From positions 1 to 64,000 of the forward strand of contig LGRX02025879.1 of NCBI GenBank assembly GCA_001247695.2: a stretch of 64,000 nucleotides of DNA, written 5' to 3'. Every line of letters starts with the position of its first letter. The stretch's first letter is position 1. Positions 1 through 9,438 of this stretch are shown in pieces. Under the pieces are notes generated by a model. The model saw only the letters and a program-made list of their open reading frames with translations. It searched no databases and was not told the origin of the DNA. Origin of the DNA: Cymbomonas tetramitiformis (lineage: Eukaryota > Chlorophyta > Pyramimonadophyceae > Pyramimonadales > Pyramimonadaceae). The position numbers were made by a program, and so were the translations under genes.

Positions 1-121
1 CGTAACTCGCTGCAAATACTCAGATAGTGCCGCGCCGATAGCTGCCAATACTCAGATAGCAGTGCCGCGCAACTCGCTGCAAATACTCAGATAGCAGTGC
101 CGCGTAACTCGCTGCAAATAG
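1..121. repeat. 35-bp tandem repeat at left edge
   Basis: About three and a half copies of a unit containing CTCGCTGCAAATACTCAGAT and GTGCCGCG. Copies differ by small indels. The array runs off the left edge. Confidence 0.8.
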
Positions 122-124
122 CAT

Positions 125-1055
125 CTATAGAGAGTGAAGGAAGGAGGTGGGGGGGAGAGGGGAGGGGGGAGGCACCTTCTTATGCAACTCGTCACGTTTT
201 TCGTCGGAAATAGGTGGCAACATCGCCTCTATGGTCCCAACTTTGGCGGCGTTGACGCCCCGAGTCTCCTCAGTAGTTGCAGAGTCGGCCGACTCAGCCT
301 CGACCATCTTGCAATACAAGTCCTTGTGTATGTGCGCAAGATGAGAGCGTAGGTTGGAAGTGTTCCCACTCCACGTAGGCGAAGAATCCGCTCCACATAC
401 TTTGCAGCACAGCGCGAGGACCTTCTCGGGCTGCTCAGGACACAGGCGAACTTTGTAGAATGCCCAACACGCTGCTTTGCGTTTCCCCCCCTTGCCCTCC
501 ACCCAGTTCTCGTCCAGTGTGCTGGCATCTTCATCTGTGAATTTATATACACAACGAAAGACCGGAATGCAGTGAGAACGTGGGCCGAAGACAGCGAAGT
601 TCGAACGCAAGAAAACACAACGAAGAACGAACGAACGAAGAAGCACAACGGGCGAAATGTGTAACACACGCACTTCCAGATGCACCTGAAGCACTTTGTT
701 GTTCTGAAGGGGTCTTCCGTTTTTTGTTGGCCCTATTATTCTGCGCATCAACCCGGGATCGTTCTTCCTTGCCCTTGCGGAAAGCTGCTATCTCCTGTTC
801 GTGTCCGGCGAGATTCTCGATGGGCTCCCATGTGTCCTCGTTATCAGTGAAACCCTCCCAACCTATGAGCCACACAGGCTTACCTTTCCTTACTGCTTCC
901 GCTTTTATCTCACGGACGGAAAAGACAGTGTCGTCGCTGCCCGTGAGGTCGTAAGGGTTTCTCTGAGTTCGTTTCACAGGGCCTTGACCCTGCGCGAGCA
1001 GAACCACGTCGGCGTCACTGGTCTTTCTGCGCTTGGCACCTTTACCACGAGGCAT
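125..1055 (-). CDS. chromodomain plus BED-type zinc finger protein, two exons
   Basis: Exon 1 (1055-686) starts at ATG with a basic N terminus and encodes a chromodomain at about residues 45-95, with the aromatic positions in VWLIGWEGF and DTWEPIENL. Exon 2 (534-125) encodes a BED-like finger with Cys-x2-Cys and a downstream His-x4-His (CCKVCG, SHLAHIHK). The inferred intron 685-535 begins with GT, ends with CAG, and joins phase 1 to phase 1, making a GAT codon. Chromodomains read methylated histone tails. BED fingers bind DNA and are typical of hAT transposase N termini, so this may be the front of a domesticated or broken hAT transposase. A second possible donor (AAG|GTGCC) lies near 190, so the true 3' part may lie left of the window. 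Domains are seen; the splice model is inferred. Confidence 0.65.
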
Positions 1056-1374
1056 CTTTACTCAACGAATTTCGAAACAGTCGGTACGTAGATTAGCGAT
1101 GAATGGGATTAAAATGCTCACAGATTATATTTTTTATACGAATTCCTCGCTCGCCCCTACTTTGCTATTCCGAAGTCTGCACCAATAATATGAAGTTTTG
1201 GAATCATCTTGGGATCGATGAATAACGGTTGTTAATTGGTTGGATCGATGTGGTTTAGAATGGTACCTATCGTGATAGCTCAAGATCACGTTGATCCGTC
1301 AAAGTGGTTATCGTACTTATCGATTACTGCCATTCACATGAGGTGTCGATTAATCAAATAACAAAATCGCGTCG
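1056..1374. other. intergenic, no gene seen
   Basis: Upstream of the chromodomain gene. AT-rich near 1120-1140; no convincing ORF or RNA. Confidence 0.5.
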
Positions 1375-1545
1375 AACCTATCGAGTGACGACGACAATTC
1401 CGGTGAACCTGTCGAGCGACGACGACAGTTTTGTGAACCTGTCGAGCGACAACGACAATTTTGCGAACCTGTCGAACGACAACGGCAGTTTTGCGAACTT
1501 ATCGAACGATAACGATATTTACGATAAGTCGTTTGAACATATCGA
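1375..1545. repeat. 30-bp degenerate tandem repeat
   Basis: Units begin with AACCTGTCGA or a variant at 1375, 1406, 1436, 1466 and 1496. Spacing is a multiple of three, so one frame reads as a decapeptide repeat (NLSSDNDNFA type). No start codon context or domain supports a real protein. Confidence 0.75.
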
Positions 1546-1552
1546 ACGACGA

Positions 1553-1588
1553 CGATAACTCCGATTAATCGATTAATCGGAGTTATCG
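1553..1588. repeat. perfect 36-bp palindrome
   Basis: Each arm is 18 bases (CGATAACTCCGATTAATC and its reverse complement) with no spacer. It lies 12 bp before the first viral coding sequence of element A, at the host/element junction. Confidence 0.9.
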
Positions 1589-2289
1589 AACTATCGATAC
1601 CGGGCCTTGGTCAAGATTAATAATGCACACACTATTCGAACCTTGATAAGTGGAGGTGATGAAATAAATGCAAGAGACCTATATAAATCTCAGGTTTCAT
1701 TCTTCAATCGAAGTACAATAATCATTTTTTCAAACGACATCCCGGAATTCTCCGATAATGACAAATCAATTCCCGATAGAGTAAGAGTATTCGGTTTAGA
1801 CAAACAAGACATAGCAATCCCGAGTGTGAAATGGTAAACGAAGAATTCTTTCCAAACGACCCAAACATAAAGAATTGGGTTAAGGAACAAGGTGTATGTG
1901 ATGCTTTCATTTATCTTATATGTGAGTACTACAAAAACAATTGGGAGCGAGCACCAAGTGTGCCTCAAGTGATATCGGACGAAACAATGCACGTCATAAA
2001 CGAAGAAACAAGAGGGTTGGCCTGGGTCGAACAACACTTCAATGTATACACCGATAGCGACACGGATGAAGATGGAAATTATTATGAAACACTCGAACAT
2101 AAGAAGTATGGAGATTTTAAGAATCTTTTGGTAGACCATCCCACAAAGAAGGGGAAGTTTGTATTAAATATTTCCAATAAAGCAAAGAAGAAAGAATTTA
2201 TCGAAGAATGGTGTACACCTTTCACTACATTGTTTACAACCTACTCTAATGACAAGAACACTACCACGGTCTCAAAGGAGAATTTCACA

Positions 2290-2445
2290 ATCGAATTGAA
2301 TGAGTATCATGAATATCATGATACTCATAACAATGAGTATCATGAATATACATATTCATGATATTCATTCATACATCATGAATATGTATGAATGATTACA
2401 TATTCATACATCACAATTGTATGAATATGTAATTCAATTCATACA
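2290..2445. repeat. AT-rich nested palindromes inside the helicase remnant
   Basis: Repeated ATGAGTATCATGAATAT-type words in both orientations, for example GAGTATCATG-AATAT-CATGATACTC, followed by ATTCATACAT/ATGTATGAAT pairs. They interrupt the helicase reading frame and look like a local palindrome expansion or a small insertion. Confidence 0.7.
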
Positions 2446-2455
2446 AGAAATGAGA

Positions 2456-2492
2456 TGTAGCCTTTCTCATTTCTTGAATGAGAAAGGCTACA
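2456..2492. repeat. 15-bp-arm hairpin
   Basis: Perfect inverted repeat (TGTAGCCTTTCTCAT, 7-nt loop, reverse complement). It lies inside piece 3 of the helicase remnant, so it may be chance within coding sequence or part of the neighbouring palindrome block. Confidence 0.7.
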
Positions 2493-2610
2493 AGTCAATC
2501 GAGGTGAAAGAGAACAAGACTTGGGTGACTTATAAGATAGGAATAAAATTTAGAGAAAGAGAACTATCAAGAGAACAAGTGTTTATTTAACAACTACTTC
2601 ATTGAATAAT

Positions 2611-2752
2611 AAAAAGGGAGGTTGGGTGGTGGGAGGTGTTACTTTTTGGAAAAGTTTTTTTATATGATAATAAAAACAATTCAATATTTATTTTCAATTT
2701 CTAAAATACTTTCCATAAAAGCCAACCTCCCACCTCCCACCTCCCTTTTTTT
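2611..2752. repeat. G-rich intergenic hairpin, copy 1 (element A signature)
   Basis: Left arm AAAAAGGGAGGTTGGGTGG, AT-rich centre, right arm ending CACCTCCCACCTCCCTTTTT. It sits directly upstream of the Cys-rich gene at 2808. Copies at 3283, 18532 and 18882. The G-rich arm has four G-tracts and could form a G-quadruplex. Role not known. Confidence 0.85.
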
Positions 2753-2807
2753 AATAAAACATTTCCACTTAAAGACACTTTATGGTAAAGTAGAAATACA
2801 ACATACA

Positions 2808-3257
2808 ATGGCTACTTCTACTACTTTCTATAATTTGCCTTTTGACATTCAAGAGAAAATTTACACTATGGTGTATACATTGGAGCACAAAGAGAAGTTT
2901 CAAGAAGTTTTGGAGGAATTCAAGGAAATGTGTGAGGAGTATGAGGAGGATGAAAAATATATTGCTTGTGATGAGTGTTGTGATTTGATCACCGCAAAAG
3001 GGATTTATTTGAAAAAACCAAAAGAGACTCGTGAATTGGATGACCAAGAGTATTGTGAGGTGTATTTTCATATAAATGTAATATGTTCGGCGTGTGATGA
3101 GGTGATGTGCGAGGAATGCTACAACAAAAAATGCCCTCAAGAGATACCGGTACACAACATTGAAGATTGTAGCAAAACACCTTATTTAAGTCTAGCAAGC
3201 CCATTTACACAAAAACATACCCTTATGTTCACAAATAAATATGGTGAGAGATGCTAG
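2808..3257 (+). CDS. F-box-like Cys-rich protein of element A
   Basis: The ATG at 2808 is preferred because it lies after the hairpin and a shared leader (CCACTTAAAGA), and the first residues (MATSTTFYNLPFDIQEKIY) resemble the F-box-like LPxDIQxKI opening common in large DNA virus proteins. A Glu-rich helical stretch follows (about residues 25-50). Several Cys pairs then suggest a zinc-binding fold (ACDECCD, VICSACDEVMCEECYNKKC). About 149 residues. A role in ubiquitin ligase recruitment is possible by analogy but not shown. The gene lies between two G-rich hairpins and has no frameshift, unlike most of element A. Confidence 0.6.
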   Translation: MATSTTFYNLPFDIQEKIYTMVYTLEHKEKFQEVLEEFKEMCEEYEEDEKYIACDECCDLITAKGIYLKKPKETRELDDQEYCEVYFHINVICSACDEVMCEECYNKKCPQEIPVHNIEDCSKTPYLSLASPFTQKHTLMFTNKYGERC

Positions 3258-3282
3258 TTTTGAAACTAGTAAGCCAATAATA

Positions 3283-3414
3283 AAAAGGGAGGTTGGGTGG
3301 TGGGAGGTGTTACTTTTTGGGGGGGAAATTTATATGATGATAAAAACAATTCAATATTTATTTTTAATTTCTAAAATACTTTCTATAAAAGCCAACCTCC
3401 CACCTCCCTTTTTT
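3283..3414. repeat. G-rich intergenic hairpin, copy 2
   Basis: Same arms as copy 1 with a slightly shorter right arm. Followed by the same short leader TTTTCCACTTAAAGA before the next start codon at 3449, which suggests a promoter-associated unit. Confidence 0.85.
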
Positions 3415-3448
3415 AATGAAAATTTTCCACTTAAAGAGCAAGACTTCA

Positions 3449-3841
3449 ATGAGTAAACAAGTCATTATGACTACTTCCTCTAATACTTATAAATATGATC
3501 ATCTTGATAATATTAACTTGAAGCATCAAAATCAAATGAAAGAAATATTACAAGAATTAAAAGGATTAGACATATTTCCATTCAAGGTAAGAAAGCATTT
3601 GAAATGTGATTTCACTTGCCATAAACATAGAAACAAAATGATTCTTTTACCACGAATCCTTTCATAGATTGTTACGTGGACATTATTGGCAACAAGGAAA
3701 TTATGAACACAATGTGGATGATACAAGTGTGCTCCATTATATTGGTGCCAAAATGCCTTTGCTCCAAAAATTGTGCTATATGAATAACATAAAGCCGCAT
3801 AAAACAAGAATAGGTACGATTCAATTACTTATGCAGCTTTA
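3449..3841 (+). pseudogene. unknown element A gene, frameshifted
   Basis: Starts at ATG 3449 after the hairpin and leader. The first frame runs to the stop near 3667 (contains HLKCDFTCHKHRNK). The sequence then continues coding-like in another frame from about 3657 (FHRLLRGHYWQQGNYEHN ... TIQLLMQL) to a stop at 3839-3841. One small indel near 3650 would join them. No family recognised; the Cys/His pattern CxxxCHKH could bind a metal. Confidence 0.5.
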
Positions 3842-3878
3842 ATTAAATAATTTAAGAACAGTTTATTATATACTCGTT

Positions 3879-4118
3879 CTATACATTTGAATTAGAATCA
3901 TTAATAACTAAATCTCTTTGACATTTCCAACAAGGAGTTTCTATATACTTACATCGACTCATTCTTATGCCGGCAGATATACTCGCAATAATCATCACCA
4001 TTACATTTCCGAACGTTTGAAAATCGCAAGAGTTGTTGAGTGTGTCCATATTATAGGCTAACAAATAATTATTTAGAACGTTTGTGGTAGGACGGTTTAT
4101 GCCATAACATATTTTCAT
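3879..4118 (-). CDS. hypothetical small protein
   Basis: 79-residue ORF in element A, ATG at 4118. Has a hydrophobic stretch (VMVMIIASISAGI) that could be a membrane segment, then CKYIETPCWKCQ with three cysteines. No family recognised. It lies head-to-tail with the minus-strand gene at 4176, and the gap between them is AT-rich. Confidence 0.4.
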   Translation of the reverse strand: MKICYGINRPTTNVLNNYLLAYNMDTLNNSCDFQTFGNVMVMIIASISAGIRMSRCKYIETPCWKCQRDLVINDSNSNV

Positions 4119-4175
4119 ATAACTTTGTGCTTTTGCGCTTTTTTCTACATTTATTGCAAACCATCTTGTTATATA

Positions 4176-4469
4176 TTATATTCGCACAAAAAAATAAAGT
4201 ATAGAACCTCTGATTCTTTTTGCAATTTGCATTTGTTGTTTGATATATGGACGTGCTTCAAGGGAATATATTGTCTTAGCCACGGCTTTGGCTTGGGCAT
4301 TCGGCATAGTGGCATAATTTGGTCGTAAAGGCGCTTTAATTTTGTTTATTTGAGTCTTTTTCACTTTGATTGGTTTCGGTTTAATCAGTGTTGGACGCTT
4401 TTGTTGCTTACTGTCTTTATACTCTTTAGCACACGAGCGTAGTTTTGCATTCCACTCAGCTCTTGTCAT
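4176..4469 (-). CDS. small basic protein, homologue of the element B gene at 46179
   Basis: 98 residues, Lys-rich, ATG at 4469. The N terminus (MTRAEWNAKLRSCAKEYKD) matches that of the element B ORF at 46179-46628 (TKETWIAKLKLCAQEYRQE), including W, AKL, C, A and EY, and both then have KRP. The rest is low complexity (KPKPIKVKK). A basic, possibly DNA- or capsid-associated protein of unknown role. It is divergent from the gene at 4502 across a 32-bp TA-rich spacer that probably serves both. Confidence 0.55.
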   Translation of the reverse strand: MTRAEWNAKLRSCAKEYKDSKQQKRPTLIKPKPIKVKKTQINKIKAPLRPNYATMPNAQAKAVAKTIYSLEARPYIKQQMQIAKRIRGSILYFFVRI

Positions 4470-4501
4470 TTATAATATATATATAATATGATAATAATAA
4501 T
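4470..4501. promoter_or_regulatory. TA-rich divergent promoter
   Basis: A 32-bp spacer between start codons facing opposite ways, made almost wholly of TATAATATATATATAATAT-type sequence. The same kind of word stands just before start codons of late-type genes in both elements. Confidence 0.5.
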
Positions 4502-5392
4502 ATGCGACGTTCAACATTAACTAAACAAAAAAATGCTGCTCTATGTAAGCAAATGGAAGCAACGGCATTCGGTCTTACTCCCGTAAGTTACGAAAAAATG
4601 ATGAAAGAAATACGAAAATTTGCCAAAAAGTCGGGTGGGTATAGTCCATCGATACCTAATTCCAACGATGTAATATTTATTAACGGTAAACCAATCATAG
4701 ATTATGCAGAAGTGAAATTCGATCCACTATTGGAAAACAACACACATTTTGTCCTTGTAAACAAGATTGACAATATGTCACCGATAGAACGTCAAGCATT
4801 ATTTGAAAGTTTCAAAGGTAAAGCGGAATTGAGAAATCTGGACGCAATCGATAAAGTTATTACAACGCCATCAAATGGTAGAAGTTGGATCAAACAACAC
4901 GGCTTTGAAGACGAGTTTCGAAAAATTTTACAGGTGTCACCTGAATTTCAAGCATTATACGAGCCGTATAAAATGTCCACCCGATCGTCGTCATCAAGTC
5001 CCGGCATAATGAAAAAATCGGGTAAAGGAATTACGGACCAATTGCAACTCGGTGCGATAATTTCATTTGCGGCTCAACATACCGACCTTCTCAATCAAGG
5101 TGTTGTTCATTTTCAACATCCAATGGTGTCTGCTTATGGTTTATCTGGCGATGCCGACAGTGCTCAATTTACCGATTTTCTAAAATCTGAGGCAATGTTG
5201 AATAGAGCAATGCCCGAAAGGCGATATCAAGTCAAACCTATGAGTAGCGGCACCGTAAATTATCCATCCGTGTCAACGTTTATACCTCCTCATAGTGGTT
5301 ATCCGTCAACGTCATCTAGCGAGCTCTCCCGGAAATTCGTCGGTGTATTCTATGTCGTCAATGATACAACCACAAACTCCGTATTCGTATGA
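4502..5392 (+). CDS. unknown element A protein upstream of lipase
   Basis: 296 residues from ATG 4502, directly after the TA-rich spacer. No domain recognised. Mixed helical N-terminal half with SxxSPSIPNSNDV and VIFINGKPIIDYAEVKFDP, then a Ser-rich linker (STRSSSSSPG), then a C-terminal half rich in Ser and Pro. Position just before the lipase matches the unrelated-looking ORF 52207 in element B. The last 30 residues overlap the next frame and may be the product of a frameshift near 5330, so the natural C terminus is uncertain. Confidence 0.5.
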   Translation: MRRSTLTKQKNAALCKQMEATAFGLTPVSYEKMMKEIRKFAKKSGGYSPSIPNSNDVIFINGKPIIDYAEVKFDPLLENNTHFVLVNKIDNMSPIERQALFESFKGKAELRNLDAIDKVITTPSNGRSWIKQHGFEDEFRKILQVSPEFQALYEPYKMSTRSSSSSPGIMKKSGKGITDQLQLGAIISFAAQHTDLLNQGVVHFQHPMVSAYGLSGDADSAQFTDFLKSEAMLNRAMPERRYQVKPMSSGTVNYPSVSTFIPPHSGYPSTSSSELSRKFVGVFYVVNDTTTNSVFV

Positions 5393-5417
5393 ATTATCTA
5401 CAAATACTATAATAAGA

Positions 5418-6991
5418 ATGACAAGCTGTTATGGAAATCCCGACCAAGGTAAATGTCAAAAATCATTTGGCGCTTTCAATTATCGAACATTGGATAATAC
5501 ATTTGTGTCCAAAACGAAAAGAAATGCAGAAAATGAGATTACAAAGCAAAGACCTGAAATAACTATTACCGGAAACAAAAGTAAAGATGTCCGAGTCATG
5601 CCCGGAGTCACTAATAAGCCAAAATATGGCATAGATACCTTAAAGCCGACAACCTCGGCACGTTTGAGTAAAGTAGATAAAGCTCATAATCAATTTCTAA
5701 AAACAAAATACGGCAAATTGCTTGAAGAAATGACAAAAGAAACCTCGTTAGGTCAACGTATTATAGGCAAAAACACTATCACTAAAGATGACGAGAGGAT
5801 GGCTCAAATGGCTAGAGCGAGTGAGCTTTCGTATGCATATGCATTTAAGAAGGAAAGCCCCCAACGTTTTCAAACTGCAATGTTGGATTTGCCGAGTTAC
5901 AACTTGGATAAAGACTTGTCGGATAGAAATGCGATTGTTTTAAAACACAAGTTAAGAGATGAGGTTATTATTGCACAACGAGGAAGTGATGTGTCGGGTT
6001 TAAAAGATGCCGATGTCTTAATCAGTGACCCACAACGTATCCCGTTAGCATACGAGGATTGGTTCGATGTGAATCTAAAAACTCTTATCGGAAAACAACG
6101 AGAAACGGGTAGATATAAGCAAGCTGAGAGTCGTTTAATAGATGTATTAAATGCATATCCAACTAGCAATGTGGCATTAACGGGGCATAGCTTAGGCGGC
6201 GGTGTACAAAATTATCTAATGGAAAAGTATGCATCTAAAGAATCTAGAATAAAAGAGGCTCATTTATTCAATCCCGCAATAAACCCATTTCAAAAACCTG
6301 TGGGTAACGTTCCAAATGATAGAATTCATAACATATACGTCGTCGAAGGTGACTTGGTATCAATGGGCGCAAGACGTTTAAAGCACAAGGATGCTACATA
6401 TGATGTCAAATATGTCTTACCTAAACCAAGCACGGAAAGTGAAATAAGCGAACTACACGATATCAACCAATTCTATACTCCCAAAAACATAGAATCGGAA
6501 AGGGTGTCGCCGTTAAGAGCTCGCCTCGGCTTGGCAAGAATCGCATCAAAATCCTTAGATGCGGGTCTTTATGGATTAGCGGTGTATGATGCCTACTATT
6601 CAGCCAAAAAGATGAAAGTCCGCAAGATTATGCAAATCGTGTCTCGGAAGAGTTGAATCCCGATATCTTAGCAAATATAGACCCAGACTTTAGGTATACA
6701 TCGAAGAATGCGCCCGATGAGCTTCAAGGTTTTGCAAATTGGTTGTTTTACATTCCACGCAACAAAGACAAAAAGAGGCAACGAGCATTTGAAGATAGAC
6801 ATTGGCATTCAAATTATGATTACCAAAAGCAAGGAATTCGTGAAGATAAATTTGACGATAACGTAATTTATGTACACGGCGTCAAATTTGTGGATTCGTC
6901 AAAAACGCCAAAGCCTGCAAACAATTCGCAACGGCAACAAGCAAATATACCTCGAACACGAGAAATGAAGCAAATTCCTAATATTGTTTGA
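5418..6991 (+). pseudogene. lipase-like alpha/beta hydrolase of element A, one frameshift
   Basis: Homologue of the intact gene at 52821-54179. It keeps the nucleophile elbow GHSLGGG (6183), an aspartate in VEGDLVS and a histidine in ELHDINQFY, the expected Ser-Asp-His triad of class 3 lipases. Shared blocks include ARASELSYAYA, QRGSD, NPAINPFQ. The first frame stops at 6656, but the coding sense continues in another frame from 6611 (DESPQDYANRVSEEL ... FANWLFYIPRNK) to 6991; a run of A at 6605-6610 marks the likely one-base indel. The start at 5418 gives a Cys-containing N terminus like the element B protein; in-frame ATGs at 5352 and 5361 are alternatives. Lipases in small viruses may help in membrane penetration or release. 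Confidence 0.75.
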
Positions 6992-7004
6992 TGAATGCAT
7001 TTAT

Positions 7005-7030
7005 TATCTATTTTATATATTATAATATAG
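7005..7030 (+). promoter_or_regulatory. TATA-like box before fibre gene
   Basis: TTTTATATATTATAATATAG ends one base before ATG 7031. Similar words precede 7831, 55485, 56846, 57184, 57653 and 59615. Confidence 0.45.
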
Positions 7031-7791
7031 ATGTCAGCCTTTTCGCTTGGAAGTACATCGGTTGTTAGTGATGAACTCATTTGCAAAAATCTGCAATGCA
7101 CAGCGTTCAATGGGGGTCCCCCTCCAACGGGTGGCGGAGGAAGTGGTTTGTGGACACAAACGGGCGCAGATTTGGAACCCGCTGATACTAATGCAAATGT
7201 AAAAATCAATAACGATTTGTCTACAGGATTACTTGGTGATTCTTCGGTGGATGTATACACTTTAATAAATTCTAGAGGAAATGGAAATGCAGGTATTGCT
7301 TTAACAAGTGGAGATGATACTAGTAATCCAAATGATGTTATTATTCGTGGCGAAACGTTGAAAGTAAACACAACTTCAGGTTTATTGTTAAATGTAAATA
7401 ATGATCCCGGTAAACCAGCACTGAAATTTGATTTACCCGCCGGAACAACGGCAGATGCATTGATTTTGAAGTATCAAAATGTAGCAAATGCAACGGCACA
7501 ATTTGTGGGCGGAAATGACATGTTAATAAAAGCAGACGGTCGTTGCTTTTTTGAAAAATTATAGCGGAGAATGATTATGACGATTTAGGCGTTGATCGGT
7601 ATGACTCGACAGGTCTTAATCCTTTACGGACAGCGGGTTCTTGCACTACTATTGCCAAAAATATGAATATAGGACAAGGCTTGTTTGTAAATCCAACAAG
7701 TATGCCCGTCGGTGCAGCTTCGGCTACCGTCGTCGGACAATTTTATATAGAATCTGATTCGGATAACACTGTGAGATACAAAAAGGCTTAG
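7031..7791 (+). pseudogene. fibre-like protein, homologue of 59615, frameshifted
   Basis: Starts MSAFSLGSTS. Closely matches the element B fibre at 59615 through LQC, LEPADTNANVKINND, GLLGDSSVDV, NPNDVII(R/S)GETL and VNTTSGL. The first frame ends at 7564. The sequence goes on in another frame (AENDYDDLGVDRYDSTGL ... GQFYIESDSDNTVRYKKA) to a stop at 7789-7791; a T-rich/A-rich run at 7547-7560 is the likely indel. The GxFYIxSDSDNTVRY ending is typical of trimeric fibre tips. Probably a capsid spike for host attachment when intact. Confidence 0.7.
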
Positions 7792-7830
7792 CCCGATATA
7801 AAAAATCTTAGGTTTATAATATATATAGAT

Positions 7831-8676
7831 ATGTCCGCTTTTTGTTTAGGAGAAGATGCATTCATAAAAAATCTAGATGTAAATTCATTAACTAAAAATG
7901 GAACACCTGTCGTACTAGGTTTAAGTGACCCGTTGGTAGTCAATACGGTTGAATGTCAAACGCTAGGCTCGATTGATAATCCACTTCAAACGATGCACAT
8001 CGGTAGCGATATTCGGTATCAAAATGATATTAAGTGGATTGACACACAAGACCCAACACTCGAGCGTGAACAAATGTCTTTATTGACTGATGGCTCATTG
8101 AAAGTTCACACTTCGATAAAATTCAATGATTTTGTATTAAACAACCCAGTTTCCAAATCACGATTTTCAGCAGGACTTGATGACCTTGACAGCTCTTTCG
8201 AGACCGTCGTTAGACCCGGTCGAACAAACACGAGTTAAAATTGGAGAAACAGGAATCAATGAAATTGCCTGCCTCCAAACCACAATTAATATCGAAACAT
8301 TGGGCAGTGGGGTGTTAATCAACGACGGTCCACTCGTGCTTAATACAGGAGACATCACGTTGACTGCAGGTAAGTATCGCGGTGATGGTTCACTATTGAC
8401 AAACTTACCTTCTGGTGCTAATCAGAATCTACAATCAGTCACTGACCAAGGTAGCACGACCACAAATAGTATTAGTGCTTCTGCATTTGTGGGTGATGGG
8501 TCAGCTTTAACAAATCTTCCAGTTCAACCTGATACATCTACACTCCAAGATGTGACTACCTGAGGTGCTACAAGCGACGTAGTTGATGTTTCATACACCG
8601 GTACAGGTACGATGGTTGTCAATCAAGAGAAACTCAGTGGAAATAATCTTAGAATTGGATCAGGAAGCGGCGGTTT
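7831..8676 (+). pseudogene. fibre-like protein, homologue of 57653, frameshifted and truncated
   Basis: Starts MSAFCLGEDAFIKN and is nearly collinear with residues 1-280 of the 648-residue fibre at 57653 (shared TMHIGSDIRYQND, EREQMSLLTDGSLKVHTS, GKYRGDGSLLTNLPSG). A one-base loss near 8205 moves it to a second frame, an in-frame TGA at 8561-8563 replaces an Arg codon of the intact gene, and similarity stops abruptly at about 8676 after NNLRIGSGSGG. The following sequence is unrelated GC-rich repeat. The last codons of such a gene lie at 18036-18135. Confidence 0.75.
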
Positions 8677-9074
8677 ACCCTACAAATTTAGGAATCGTAG
8701 GTAGGGCCATGTTTGCCTTGTATCCACCTTGTGTCTGGATGGCCAAAAACCACGACCCGGTGGCCATATTTGATCAGTTTTCATGACACAACACAACCCA
8801 AATGGGCCATGTTTGGTCGTGGTTTTGGCCCTTACCCACTTACCTTGTACCTACCCAATGTCTAACGCATAGCCGTACGCCCGTGAATGCATGAATCCTT
8901 AGACATTGGGTAGATACAAGATAAGTATGTATCTACTCATGAAGCAAGGGTAGAGTGAGATACCATCATATCTATACTCAAGTCTGCGGGTAAGGAAATA
9001 TGGCCATATCTATACATGAAACGGGGTAAGGTAGGACCTACCTATCATGTATGCTGTACTCCATCTGAAATTAA
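8677..9074. repeat. degenerate start of GGCCATGTTT-rich repeats
   Basis: No gene. Repeated words such as TATGGCCATG and TACCTACC appear from the breakpoint onward and grade into the regular 76-bp array. Confidence 0.5.
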
Positions 9075-9395
9075 GTATGGCCATGTCTATACATAAACAA
9101 GGGTAAGTAGGGCCCTACCTATCATGTATCTATACTCAAGTACGGGGTAAGTATGGCCATGTTTATACATAAACAAGGGTAAGTAGGGCCCTACCTATCA
9201 TGTATCTGTACTCAAGTACGGGGTAAAGTATGGCCATGTCTATACATAAACAAGGGTGAGTAGGGCCCTACCTATCATGTATCTATACTCAAGTACAGGG
9301 TAAGTATGGCCATGTTTATACATAAACAAGGGTAAGTAGGGCCCTACCTATCATGTATCCATGCTCAAGTACAGGGTAAGTATGGCAATGTTTGA
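9075..9395. repeat. 76-bp tandem repeat, about four copies
   Basis: Units begin GTATGGCCATGT at 9075, 9151, 9228, 9304 and a partial at 9380. Each holds the palindromic TAGGGCCCTA. Copies are about 95% alike by eye. Confidence 0.85.
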
Positions 9396-9438
9396 ATGAT
9401 TTTTCAATTAAAAATATTTACTGAAAGTGTACATTTTT

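Larger units (their letters stand above)
1600..2590 (+). pseudogene. SF3 (D5-like) helicase, C-terminal part, broken
   Basis: Three pieces in three frames read as one helicase C terminus. Piece 1 (about 1604-1837) has GGDEINARDLYK and the sensor-1 type segment IIIFSNDIPEF. Piece 2 (1831-2361) continues with FFPNDPNIKNWV. Piece 3 (2450-2590) encodes HFLNEKGYKS and KIGIKFRERE, like the winged-helix tail of D5 helicases. Pieces 1 and 2 are joined by a frameshift near 1830. Pieces 2 and 3 are separated by a block of AT palindromes. The Walker A/B part is missing because the element is truncated on the left. D5-type SF3 helicases unwind DNA in poxviruses, giant viruses and many PLVs. Assignment is by motif reading only. 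Confidence 0.65.
1600..8676. mobile_element. Element A, left part: decayed polinton-like virus
   Basis: AT-rich block unlike its GC-rich flanks. It holds remnants of an SF3 helicase, small viral ORFs, a lipase and two fibre genes, the last three homologous to genes of the intact element at 40515-61135. At least five genes carry frameshifts or stops. The left end cuts into the helicase, and the right end stops inside the second fibre gene at about 8676. Polymerase, integrase and capsid genes are absent. The missing fibre 3' end lies at 18036, so this is probably one half of an interrupted element. Confidence 0.75.
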
